DNA of 64,000 nt from CAZSAL01 sp964604825 (lineage in GTDB: Bacteria > Elusimicrobiota > Elusimicrobia > 2-01-FULL-59-12), in the NCBI GenBank assembly GCA_964604825.1, contig CAZSAL010000010.1, positions 3,216-67,215 on the forward strand, read 5' to 3'. The position numbers and the translations under genes are program-made. This document shows, one piece after another, positions 31,716 through 39,827 of this stretch (positions are counted from its first letter, which is position 1; each line of letters starts with the position of its first letter). Below the pieces are notes generated by a model, which saw nothing but the letters and a program-made list of their open reading frames with translations, was not told where the DNA came from and made no database searches.

Positions 31716-33575
31716 TCATCTTTCGTAATTATGCGCCGCGAAATTTCTTATGCCCTGAACTATGGTAAGGGCCAGTCTTTCCTGGAAGCTCGGATCAAAA
31801 AGAAGAATTTCCTGTTCCGGAACGATTATGAACGCCTGTTCCGTTAGGATCGCGGGCATTTGCCTGATCCGGCATACGGCGAAATCCGCATAGTAAAGAC
31901 CATGATCTGAAAGAGGAATGTTTTTCACGTAAGCGGAATGGACTGAATCAGCCAGATCCTGGCTGTGCTGATGATAAAAATATACGCTGAATCCATTATT
32001 TATAAGAGGATTTTCTCCTTCGCCGGAAGAATTGCAGTGCACGCTTACAAAAAGCCTGGCCTGACGTGCCCAGGCGATTATTCCCCGGTCATAAAGCGGG
32101 ACCTGCCTGTCATCTTCCCTTGTTAAAAACGGCTGTGCCCCCATATCGCGCAGGTGCTCGAACACGCGCTTTGCTATCTGAAGGTTGGCATCCTTTTCCA
32201 TTGTCCCGTGCGGCCCGATAGCTCCTTTTTCCGTGCCGCCATGCCCGGCGTCAACCGCGATGATCATCCCCTGGAGAGTCGGCCGGAGCCATGGTTTTCG
32301 AATTTCAATTACAAGAGTGGTCCCCTCGTAGCGGACATCGTAGCCCCACCAGTTCTGGAACTTGGCGTCAATCATCAACTGGCACACATCCGGCGCTGTC
32401 TGCCTCCAGCGGATGTGGCGGATGAGCGGATCTTTTGGATCAAAACGGATCAAATCGGTCTTAGCGACAGCGCCAAAAAGAGTCAGAGTCAACGATGCGG
32501 GGTTGGCAAATTCTTCTGTACGGTAAGCAAGCATGGACTGCAGGGGGACACGCACGATAGTCGAAGACCCGCTGTAGACGGTGGTAATATTTTCCAGATA
32601 ACTTATGGGCGGCGCTGTTCCCCGCGGCAGTTCGGCAACTGCGCTTTCCCTGACCCAGCCGGTTTGATTTGAAGAAAGCCGTATGAACCTTTCCCGGCCC
32701 GTCTTCCCAAGAATTTGAACACGCATGCCTTTGTACAGGAACAGATCATATCCGCCTTCAGAACCCGTCCTGACCGGGACATTATCTTCGGTGACCATGC
32801 CGACACGCACCTGAGATGGGTCAAGAATGGTGATATGCCCTGCCGCCTGCACGTCCACGCTTCGCGCCCCATGTTTTAAAAGAATTTCAATCGTCGCCCG
32901 GCTTGCCTTATCCGTCGGCTGTATAACATAAGTTCCTTCGTAAATTCCCCGCGCTGCCGGCAGCGCCGTCGTTCCAGTTGAGAGTTGGGGAATGCCCGTT
33001 CCGATCTCAGTCATGGGAATGTGATGCTTTAAGCCAAGAATGGCGAAAGTGGCTTTACCGTGCGGCGAACCTTGAAATACCACGCGCAGCGTTTCCCCGG
33101 GCATAAGCTCGACATCGTCCGGCGGGTTGACGGTATCTTTCAAGATCACAACAGGACGTTCAGGCAGAGGCTTGAAACCTTCTTCCACAACGAACCTGCG
33201 CTCAAGGCGGGTGACCTGGCCATTGGGAGCCTTTGCCTCGCAGGAAAGAACCATTGGCCCTTCATGAACAGGCGCCATCGCCAGATAACCTCCCCTGGGA
33301 TGTACGGGAATCATCATCCCATTGATGGTGAGAGTGGATCCCGGCGTCACTTCGCCATAGACAAAAGTTTCCGAAAGGTTTGGCAAATGCTGGCCTTCAG
33401 CGGGATGCAAAACCGTCAGCGCTGTGCCGGTGGACGGAACAGGCTGAGCATTTGCAGTAGCTGCACAAACAAATACGAACAAACTCGCTATAAAACCAAC
33501 AACCATATTCCCTCGACCCCAATGGGGGCAAGGGAGTTTTGGAGCTATCTTAGCGGCAATTGTTTTAAGCTTCAC
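31716..33575 (-). CDS. N-acetylmuramoyl-L-alanine amidase (Amidase_3) with N-terminal modules
   Basis: About 619 aa from a GTG at 33575, which overlaps the parB stop (GTGA) and has GGAGAAGG upstream; an ATG at 33506 is an alternative. The C-terminal 190 residues are a zinc amidase: AVDAGHGGTEKG with the first zinc histidine, SVHCNSSGEG with another, and a late ILTEQAFI with the catalytic glutamate. An SH3-like segment (VRTGSEGGYDLFLYKGMRV...GWVRESAV) lies in the middle. The signal peptide (FIASLFVFVCAATANA) is preceded by an extra ~24 residues partly encoded by a palindromic repeat, so the N-terminus looks disturbed. It cleaves peptidoglycan stem peptides in the periplasm. Confidence 0.87.
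   Translation of the reverse strand: MKLKTIAAKIAPKLPCPHWGRGNMVVGFIASLFVFVCAATANAQPVPSTGTALTVLHPAEGQHLPNLSETFVYGEVTPGSTLTINGMMIPVHPRGGYLAMAPVHEGPMVLSCEAKAPNGQVTRLERRFVVEEGFKPLPERPVVILKDTVNPPDDVELMPGETLRVVFQGSPHGKATFAILGLKHHIPMTEIGTGIPQLSTGTTALPAARGIYEGTYVIQPTDKASRATIEILLKHGARSVDVQAAGHITILDPSQVRVGMVTEDNVPVRTGSEGGYDLFLYKGMRVQILGKTGRERFIRLSSNQTGWVRESAVAELPRGTAPPISYLENITTVYSGSSTIVRVPLQSMLAYRTEEFANPASLTLTLFGAVAKTDLIRFDPKDPLIRHIRWRQTAPDVCQLMIDAKFQNWWGYDVRYEGTTLVIEIRKPWLRPTLQGMIIAVDAGHGGTEKGAIGPHGTMEKDANLQIAKRVFEHLRDMGAQPFLTREDDRQVPLYDRGIIAWARQARLFVSVHCNSSGEGENPLINNGFSVYFYHQHSQDLADSVHSAYVKNIPLSDHGLYYADFAVCRIRQMPAILTEQAFIIVPEQEILLFDPSFQERLALTIVQGIRNFAAHNYER
33510..33535 (-). repeat. Palindromic repeat family 2 inside the amidase signal region
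   Basis: CCCTCGACCCC...GGGGGCAAGGG, an imperfect stem. It is translated as part of LPCPHWGRGN, between a lysine-rich n-region and the hydrophobic core of the signal peptide. Confidence 0.65.
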
Positions 33576-34483
33576 TTCAATTTTCCTTCTCCAGCTTTTG
33601 CCAGGGATGTCCCGAGCAAGGCAAGAAATCCACCTAATTGTTTGGCCAAAACCGCGGAATCCGCGCCATCCGGTTGCAAAGGACAAAACTCCAGTTTCCA
33701 GTTCAATATTGCATCATAGTCCATATTCCATTGCCACTTGTCCGACTCGTCCCCCATAACCAACCGGGCCTTGTCCCAGAATGTCTTCAAAGGATCTGTA
33801 CTGCTTTTTTCAGCGGCCCCTTGTTTCCCCGATGCGCCGCTGCCACCATTTCCTTTGGCCAGTTTCCTGTCAATTGCAGTTCTTGTCTGTTTGACAGACC
33901 ACCCACCTTTTATGATTTTATTGGCCATACCTTTTTGTGAATTCGCATTGTTAATTCGCATCAATTCGATTGAATGCTCACGCGTCAATGTGCGTTGACG
34001 CACATTATCCTTAATTGCCTCAGGCAAAGACAAAAGGGAGATTGATTTGGTCACATAGGTGCGGTCCTGACCCGCAATCTCCGCTATTCTATCATGCGTC
34101 CAATAAGCGCCATCAAGCTTGTTCAGGTTATTAAAACCTTCAGCTTCCTCTATAGGGTCAAGTTCTTCCCGCATCATGTTTTCAAGGAGCCCTTTGGCTG
34201 CAGCTTCCGCTTCGCTGACAGTTTTTATGACTTGCGCATCAAGAGCCTGCAAGCCGGCCAGAGCCGCAGCGCGCCATCGTCGTTCCCCAAAAATAATCTC
34301 AAAATAATCGCCTTTATCCCGCACAAGGATCGGCTCCAGTTGGCCTTCGTCCTGCATGGATTTGGCAAGAGCCTTCAGTCTGGGTTCTTCGAAATGCTTG
34401 CGAGCCTGATACGGCGACGGCTTAATTTTATCCAGCGGTATCTTAACAATGGCTCTGGCATCAGTTGACGTAGTATCAGCCAT
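33572..34483 (-). CDS. ParB/RepB/Spo0J family protein (orphan)
   Basis: 303 aa. The N-terminal ParB domain has IPLDKIKPSPYQARKHF and the CTP-binding motif GERRWRAA, followed by LLENMMREELDPIEEAEGF. The central helix-turn-helix region (HDRIAEIAGQDRTYVTKSISLL) is of the KorB/Spo0J type. The C-terminus (from about 215) is not a recognised dimer domain and contains a tryptophan-rich stretch (DKWQWNMDYDAILNWKLEF). No parA is in the window. AGGAGG precedes the ATG. It lies 21 bp downstream of hsdR and overlaps the amidase start, so it may be transcribed with the type I locus. A role as a parS-binding regulator is as likely as partition. Confidence 0.85.
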   Translation of the reverse strand: MADTTSTDARAIVKIPLDKIKPSPYQARKHFEEPRLKALAKSMQDEGQLEPILVRDKGDYFEIIFGERRWRAAALAGLQALDAQVIKTVSEAEAAAKGLLENMMREELDPIEEAEGFNNLNKLDGAYWTHDRIAEIAGQDRTYVTKSISLLSLPEAIKDNVRQRTLTREHSIELMRINNANSQKGMANKIIKGGWSVKQTRTAIDRKLAKGNGGSGASGKQGAAEKSSTDPLKTFWDKARLVMGDESDKWQWNMDYDAILNWKLEFCPLQPDGADSAVLAKQLGGFLALLGTSLAKAGEGKLK

Positions 34484-34504
34484 GACTATCCTCCTTGTAT
34501 ACTT

Positions 34505-37500
34505 TTATTCACCGTCTGCCGCCATGGGCAAATCTTCAACAGGTCCCGTGGAAATAATGTCTGTATCGACACCTGCACTCACCAAATCTTCCTCCGGCCA
34601 GTTGCGGCAGAGGAGTTCCGTCTGCTTGAGCACGGTTTCGGTGGCTCTTTCCTGTTTGTCCGGCGGATACCCGTGCTCGCGGAGGAGGCGTTTGATGGTG
34701 ACTCGCATTCTTGCGCGCACGGATTCTTTGAGTGACCAATCAACAGCAAGATTCTGACGAACAGACTTAACGAGGTCCCTGGCGATAGCGCCAAGAACCT
34801 TGTCCCCCAAAATTTTGACGGCGCTGTCGCTGGTTTCCAGAGCGTCGTAAAAAGCCAGTTCATCTTCGGTTAAACCAAGCTTTTCACCCCTCTTGTGCGC
34901 CTCGCGCATCTCCCTGGCAAGCTTGATAAGTTCCTCAATGACCTGAGCCGCTTCAATGGCCCGGTTGTGGTAGCGCTGAATGGTTTCCTCAAGCATTTTG
35001 GCGAAAGACCGCGACTTCACCAGGAACTTTCGTTCCCGAATTTTAATTTCATCTTCCAGAAGTTTCCGCAGCGCTTCCGCCGCCAGATTCTTCTGAGGCA
35101 TGCGCCGCACTTCATCCAGAAACTTGTCCGAGAGAATCGATATATCCGGTTTTCCCTGACCGCTCGCCGCAAAAATATCGACCACTTTGTCTGAGTAAAC
35201 CGCACCGGAAACAATCTGCCGGATGGCATTATCCAGGTCCGCCGGATCCGCGCCGCCGGCCTCGGTGTTCTTGATCAAAGAGGCCTTGATCGCCTGGAAA
35301 TAGCTCACCTCATTACGAACAGCCAGGGCTTTATCATGAGGAACTGACAACGCAAATGCCTGGGACATCTCCGCGACTGCCTGAAGGAAGCGCTTCTTCC
35401 CATCCTCAACCTGCTGAAGAATATAATCCATGCCGCCGCTCACGGCCGCTACGCGTTCCCCTGCCGTTCCTTTAAAGAACTTCCCATAGTCATATTTCCA
35501 CCCGCCCGAGCCCTTAGCAGCGGGCGGGTGCGGCCGGAGAGGTTTCCCAGCCACAGGTTGGGACCCTGTCGGACCGGCGAAAATACCGCGCAGCACTTCA
35601 AGTTTCTCCAGGAGTTTCGCAACAGCTATTTCCTGATCAATACCCGCAGCCTTCCGGTCCCGCTCCGAGTACTCGGCCAGGGCGGCTTTCAGCTCGTGGG
35701 CAATGCCCAGATAATCCACGACCAGCCCGCCCGGTTTATCCTTAAAAACCCGGTTCACCCGTGCAATGGCCTGCATCAAACCATGCCCGCGCATGGGCTT
35801 GTCGATATACATCGTATGGAGAGACGGCACATCAAACCCGGTCAGCCACATATCCCGCACAATCACCAGCCTGATGGGACACTCCGGCTTTTTGAATTCG
35901 TCCCCCAGCCGCTTGCGTCGCTCTTTATCGCGGATATGTGCCTGCCACTCCGGACCGTCCGCCGCTGATCCAGTCATCACTACCTTCAGAAATCCCTTTT
36001 TATCGTCCGGATCATGCCATAGAGGGCGAAGCTTGACGATTTCGTTATAAAGGTCAACGCAGATACGGCGGCTCATGCAGACGATCAGCCCTTTGCCTTC
36101 CATGGCTTCCCGCCGTTTCTCAAAATGCTCCACGATATCCTTTGCGATAAGCCTGATTCGCCTCTCCGCTCCAACCAATGCTTCCATGCGCGCCCACTTG
36201 GTCTTAAGCTTTCGCTGGACGTTTTCCTCTTCGCCCTCCGTGACTTCTTCAAACTGAGGATCGATCTTCGGCATTTCTTCGGGTTTGAGGCCGAGCTTGG
36301 CCAGGCGGGCTTCGTAATAAATGGGAACTGTGGCCTTATCTTCGATTGATTGATGGATATCGTAAATATCGATGTAATCACCGAAAACCGCCCGCGTGTT
36401 GCGGTCGCCTGCCTCAATCGGCGTAGCGGTGAACCCGATGAACGAGGCTTGCGGCAGGCAGTCCCGCATATGCTTAGCCAGGCCTTTAATGAAATCGTAT
36501 TGGGACCGGTGCGCCTCATCCGCGATCACAACAATATTGCGCCGATCAGAAAGCAAAGGATTCGTGTCCCGTTCGCTATTCCTTTTCGACGGGACCTGCA
36601 GCGATGAACTCATCCGCTGCAGATCACCTTTCTGGTCTGGCAGGAACTTCTGAATCGTCGTAAATATGACACCGCCTGAGGCGCGCTTGAGAAGCTCCCG
36701 GAGATGTACCCTGCTGGTCGATTGGATGGGCGCCTGAGCAAGAAGATCCGAACAAGGCACAAAGGTCCTGTCAAAAAGCTGGTCATCCAGATCGTTGCGA
36801 TCAGTGAGAAGGACCAGGGTAGGATTTTTCATCTCCGGATGCTGGATTATTTTCCCTGCATAAAAAACCATGGTCAGGCTTTTACCCGAGCCCTGAGTGT
36901 GCCAGACAACTCCCGCCCGCCTGTCTCCCTTGACGGCCTTGACCGTAGCTTCAATTGCCTTTTGCACCGCATGGAACTGATGATAGCTGGTCATCTTTTT
37001 GATGGTGGTTTTCTCGCCATGCTCGAAGACCGTGAAATAACGGATCAAATCCAGGAAGCGTTTCTTTTCGAACATACCCTTGATGAGCACTTCAAGCTGC
37101 GGCCGGCTTGAAGGGGCCAACTCGCGCCCGTCCACAGTCCGCCAGGGCATGAAGCGTTCCCAATCCGATGAAACAGTTCCCGCTCTTGCGGCGAGACCGT
37201 CGGAGATAATCAGCGGCCCGGCGAACTGAAACAAAGAAGGAATTTCCTCCTTGTATGTCTCGAATTGTTTGAAGGCTTCCCGGACGGACGTTTGCTCCTT
37301 GGCAGGATTCTTCAATTCAAAGACAGCGAGCGGCAGGCCGTTCACAAAAATCACAACATCCGGCCTCCGGTTATGCTGATTTTCAATAACCGTGAACTGA
37401 TTCACAACCAGCCAGTCATTAGCTTCAGCATCGTCAAAATCGATCAGCCGCGCATGATCAGATACCGTTCGCCCGTCGCCCTGATAATCTACCGGAACGC

Positions 37501-37846
37501 TTTCGATCAGATATTTATGAAACTGTTCGTTATTCTGCAGCAGGCTGGGATGTTCACTTCGCAGGACTTTACGGAAGGCATCGTCTAAAGCATCAGCAGG
37601 AATTTTCGGATTCAGCTTCGCCAGCGCCGATTTCAACCGCCCCGGCAGGACAACTTCTTCGTAGCTAGACCGCTCTGCGGGCCCATCAATCGCAACGGTG
37701 AAACCTCTTTGCGATGGTGCCGCTTCCGCTGCCGCAACAGGGAGCGGCGCAGGGGCAATGTCCGGGCCATGAGCGATAGAGTAGCCTAGGCTTTCCAGCC
37801 ATTCAAGCGCGGCGTCTTCAGCGGTGGATTCGGTGATCGGGTTCAC
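34505..37846 (-). CDS. hsdR: Type I restriction enzyme R subunit
   Basis: 1113 aa, motor and nuclease subunit of a type I restriction system. The N-terminal nuclease has RRPDVVIFVNGLPLAVFELK, the PD-(D/E)XK motif. The helicase has Walker A WHTQGSGKS, DEAH box IADEAHRSQ, and FTATPIE. A GTG at 37846 is the start, 2 bp after the rhuM stop. Two in-frame palindromes are embedded: a 55-bp two-hairpin element at 36567-36621 (residues about 409-427, just before the DEAH strand) and a 10-bp stem at 35499-35530 inside an insertion of about 28 residues (PTGSQPVAGK...). Both fall in loops, so the enzyme may still work. Confidence 0.93.
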   Translation of the reverse strand: MNPITESTAEDAALEWLESLGYSIAHGPDIAPAPLPVAAAEAAPSQRGFTVAIDGPAERSSYEEVVLPGRLKSALAKLNPKIPADALDDAFRKVLRSEHPSLLQNNEQFHKYLIESVPVDYQGDGRTVSDHARLIDFDDAEANDWLVVNQFTVIENQHNRRPDVVIFVNGLPLAVFELKNPAKEQTSVREAFKQFETYKEEIPSLFQFAGPLIISDGLAARAGTVSSDWERFMPWRTVDGRELAPSSRPQLEVLIKGMFEKKRFLDLIRYFTVFEHGEKTTIKKMTSYHQFHAVQKAIEATVKAVKGDRRAGVVWHTQGSGKSLTMVFYAGKIIQHPEMKNPTLVLLTDRNDLDDQLFDRTFVPCSDLLAQAPIQSTSRVHLRELLKRASGGVIFTTIQKFLPDQKGDLQRMSSSLQVPSKRNSERDTNPLLSDRRNIVVIADEAHRSQYDFIKGLAKHMRDCLPQASFIGFTATPIEAGDRNTRAVFGDYIDIYDIHQSIEDKATVPIYYEARLAKLGLKPEEMPKIDPQFEEVTEGEEENVQRKLKTKWARMEALVGAERRIRLIAKDIVEHFEKRREAMEGKGLIVCMSRRICVDLYNEIVKLRPLWHDPDDKKGFLKVVMTGSAADGPEWQAHIRDKERRKRLGDEFKKPECPIRLVIVRDMWLTGFDVPSLHTMYIDKPMRGHGLMQAIARVNRVFKDKPGGLVVDYLGIAHELKAALAEYSERDRKAAGIDQEIAVAKLLEKLEVLRGIFAGPTGSQPVAGKPLRPHPPAAKGSGGWKYDYGKFFKGTAGERVAAVSGGMDYILQQVEDGKKRFLQAVAEMSQAFALSVPHDKALAVRNEVSYFQAIKASLIKNTEAGGADPADLDNAIRQIVSGAVYSDKVVDIFAASGQGKPDISILSDKFLDEVRRMPQKNLAAEALRKLLEDEIKIRERKFLVKSRSFAKMLEETIQRYHNRAIEAAQVIEELIKLAREMREAHKRGEKLGLTEDELAFYDALETSDSAVKILGDKVLGAIARDLVKSVRQNLAVDWSLKESVRARMRVTIKRLLREHGYPPDKQERATETVLKQTELLCRNWPEEDLVSAGVDTDIISTGPVEDLPMAADGE
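35499..35530 (-). repeat. Palindrome in frame inside hsdR
   Basis: CACCCGCCCG (35499-35508) and CGGGCGGGTG (35521-35530) are perfect inverted arms of 10 bp. They lie in an insertion between LRGIFAG and YGKFFKG, segments that appear to be contiguous in related R subunits. Confidence 0.75.
36567..36621 (-). repeat. 55-bp two-hairpin element, copy inside hsdR
   Basis: It matches the intergenic element at 11881-11935 at 48 of 55 positions, in the opposite orientation, with both hairpins kept. It encodes roughly LQRMSSSLQVPSKRNSERD in HsdR. Confidence 0.85.
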
Positions 37847-37848
37847 AA

Positions 37849-38895
37849 CTATTTCTTTTTCCTCTTCCCGTGGGGTGGCGTAAGTTTTTTGATTTTTTCC
37901 ACCACTTTATCGAAGTCGGACACCGGCTGGTTAGCTTCGATCCGCCGCCGGGTCTCCTCGTATTTCCCAAACTCGTCCTCAGCATGAGCGGCCGCGAGCT
38001 CATGCGATACCCTGCCAGCATGCGACAGAATATTGCGTTCGTTGAACTGGAGAAAACCATCCAGTTTTTTCACCCAGTCCGCCATCTTCATCGGCGTGCG
38101 CCTGCGCGCCTGATCCTCGGCGTAATCGAGATACATGGCGACCACGCGGTTCAACTCGCGCAGTTCTTCCTCATTCAGGTAGTTCTTGGCTACGGTAACG
38201 TCGGACCGGCGGATATGGCCTCTGGGTGCGTTCTTCCACGTAGTCAGTCCCATATTCGGCTTGCCGGCGTCCGCCCGGCCATAAATAATCTCTGCCGCCG
38301 TGTGCCCGTGAATCGCCCAATGCAGTTTGTTTTGCACTGTGGAGTAGAACGTCTGCGTGATCTCCGCCTGGGCATCATAATCGATGCTGCACTGCGCATA
38401 GATGTCGGTGATCTTCTGGTAGAACCGCCGCTCCGAAGCCCGGATATCACGGATGCGTTCCAGCAACTCATCAAAATAATCTGCGCCCAGGTTGGCTCCG
38501 GACTTGAGGCGTTCGTCATCCATCGTAAACCCTTTGACAATGTACTCCCGCAGACGCTGTGTCGCCCAGATGCGGAATTGCGTGCCTCGTTGGGACTTCA
38601 CGCGGTATCCCACAGAGATAATGACGTCCAGGTTGTAGAACTGTGTCCGATAATTTTTCCCATCAGGGGCAGTCGTCAAGGAATCCTTGACAACTGAATC
38701 TTCAGACAATTCTTTCTCGGAAAAGATATTTTTGATATGCAGACTGACATTTTGCTTCGTTGTTTGAAGCAACTCCGCGATCTGATTTTGAGTGAGCCAG
38801 ACCGTTTCGTTTTCCAAACGTACATCCAGCCGGGTCTGCTTATCTTCCGTCTGGTAGATTAGAATTTGAGATTGTTCAGAAGGTTCTTTCTTCAT
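37849..38895 (-). CDS. rhuM: RhuM family protein
   Basis: 348 aa, full-length RhuM-type protein. The N-terminal part has a winged-helix/Fic-like start (TRLDVRLENETVWLTQNQIAELL) and the RhuM core YRTQFYNLDVIISVGYRVKSQRGTQFRIWAT, the family's most conserved stretch. The C-terminal half includes a degraded Fic/DOC-like region (HWAIHGHTAAEIIYGRADA). RhuM genes often sit inside type I restriction operons; their function is unknown (named after a Salmonella pathogenicity island gene). It starts directly after the stop of the hsdR remnant (TAA-ATG) with GGAGGG upstream, and ends 2 bp before hsdR. Confidence 0.9.
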   Translation of the reverse strand: MKKEPSEQSQILIYQTEDKQTRLDVRLENETVWLTQNQIAELLQTTKQNVSLHIKNIFSEKELSEDSVVKDSLTTAPDGKNYRTQFYNLDVIISVGYRVKSQRGTQFRIWATQRLREYIVKGFTMDDERLKSGANLGADYFDELLERIRDIRASERRFYQKITDIYAQCSIDYDAQAEITQTFYSTVQNKLHWAIHGHTAAEIIYGRADAGKPNMGLTTWKNAPRGHIRRSDVTVAKNYLNEEELRELNRVVAMYLDYAEDQARRRTPMKMADWVKKLDGFLQFNERNILSHAGRVSHELAAAHAEDEFGKYEETRRRIEANQPVSDFDKVVEKIKKLTPPHGKRKKK

Positions 38896-39054
38896 TTAAA
38901 TACTTCCCTCCATCAAATCTTGGCTACACGTCCACTCAGGTAAAGATTCCTCATGCGCGATCTCTGGCCCGTGAGCGATGCGGTAGCCAAGACTTCCCAT
39001 CCATTCAAGAGCGGCGGCGGCGGTGGATTCGGAGAACTTTGTAATTCTACTCAT
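38896..39054 (-). pseudogene. Remnant of an older hsdR 5' end
   Basis: 52 codons from an ATG at 39054 that overlaps the preceding stop (ATGA). The peptide STAAAALEWMGSLGYRIAHG matches the N-terminus of the intact HsdR (STAEDAALEWLESLGYSIAHG) and then runs into a stop directly before rhuM. The DNA is clearly diverged from the intact gene, so this is a leftover of a different hsdR and not a recent duplication. Confidence 0.8.
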
Positions 39055-39827
39055 CTCTTGGGAGAAAGTTTGGGGTTTCTCCAGACCCAAGGTAGCGGTT
39101 TAGGTGTGTATCCGGTTAATCCCAACTTGATTTGATTTTCGATAGCTGGACGGAGTAAGTCCAAGTTTTGACGTAGTGCATCAATATCATCCTGGAGCAA
39201 TTCAAAGTCAAACGATTTCTCGCTTAAATTTACTTTAAAGGGTGACCGGATCTGAAAATGGATGGAATATTTTCCGGCTTTCCACCAAAAGTGTTTCTTG
39301 TATTCCTCTACAAGCTTATGTACTTGCTCGCTCGCCATTAATTTATCGTGATAGTTGGGTTCCGCCTTCATCAGATATGACTGATGGGCAGTCGCCTCAT
39401 TCATGGGAGAAGCTACCTCCTGATGAAATTCAGTATCTTGAAATCGAACAAATTTCTGGGTCAGCATTAGTGTGCTGAGTTTGAGGGCAATTGCATCATC
39501 ACTCCGCTCGACCACCTGTTTTTTACCCATTTCATCGCTGATCTCGCTGAATTTCTCAGACATGCCCATCCAAGTTAAAACGTGTGTGTCATGGTCGGAA
39601 TGACGGACGGTGACATAAATCTCGTTCAAAATCACATCTTTGCGTTCGACAGCAAGGCCCAGCCGTATATTAAGAATTGGGCCGAACGTCGTATATCCTA
39701 ATTCGATCTGCTTGTTCGGAATTATCGTCACGATCGGCTTCGCGTATGCTTTATAACCCCATCGGAATATTTGGGGAATCCAGGCAGCAGCTCCAATATA
39801 TGCAGCAACATCGGCTGGGTTAGTCAT
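39051..39827 (-). CDS. Hypothetical protein embedded in the type I locus
   Basis: 258 aa, not recognised. A weakly hydrophobic N-terminus (AAYIGAAAWIPQIF) could be a membrane anchor; the rest is soluble alpha/beta with a helical C-terminal third (ELLQDDIDALRQNLDLLRP). Its start overlaps the hsdS stop by ATGA and its stop overlaps the hsdR remnant by ATGA, so it is tightly integrated in the operon and unlikely to be a spurious ORF. Accessory genes of this kind within hsd loci are often separate defence or regulatory genes. There are no catalytic motifs that I can name. Confidence 0.7.
   Translation of the reverse strand: MTNPADVAAYIGAAAWIPQIFRWGYKAYAKPIVTIIPNKQIELGYTTFGPILNIRLGLAVERKDVILNEIYVTVRHSDHDTHVLTWMGMSEKFSEISDEMGKKQVVERSDDAIALKLSTLMLTQKFVRFQDTEFHQEVASPMNEATAHQSYLMKAEPNYHDKLMASEQVHKLVEEYKKHFWWKAGKYSIHFQIRSPFKVNLSEKSFDFELLQDDIDALRQNLDLLRPAIENQIKLGLTGYTPKPLPWVWRNPKLSPKR

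Noticed and set aside
38896..39054. Independent small gene before rhuM
   Set aside because: Its peptide is an HsdR N-terminus cut short; no separate function is likely.
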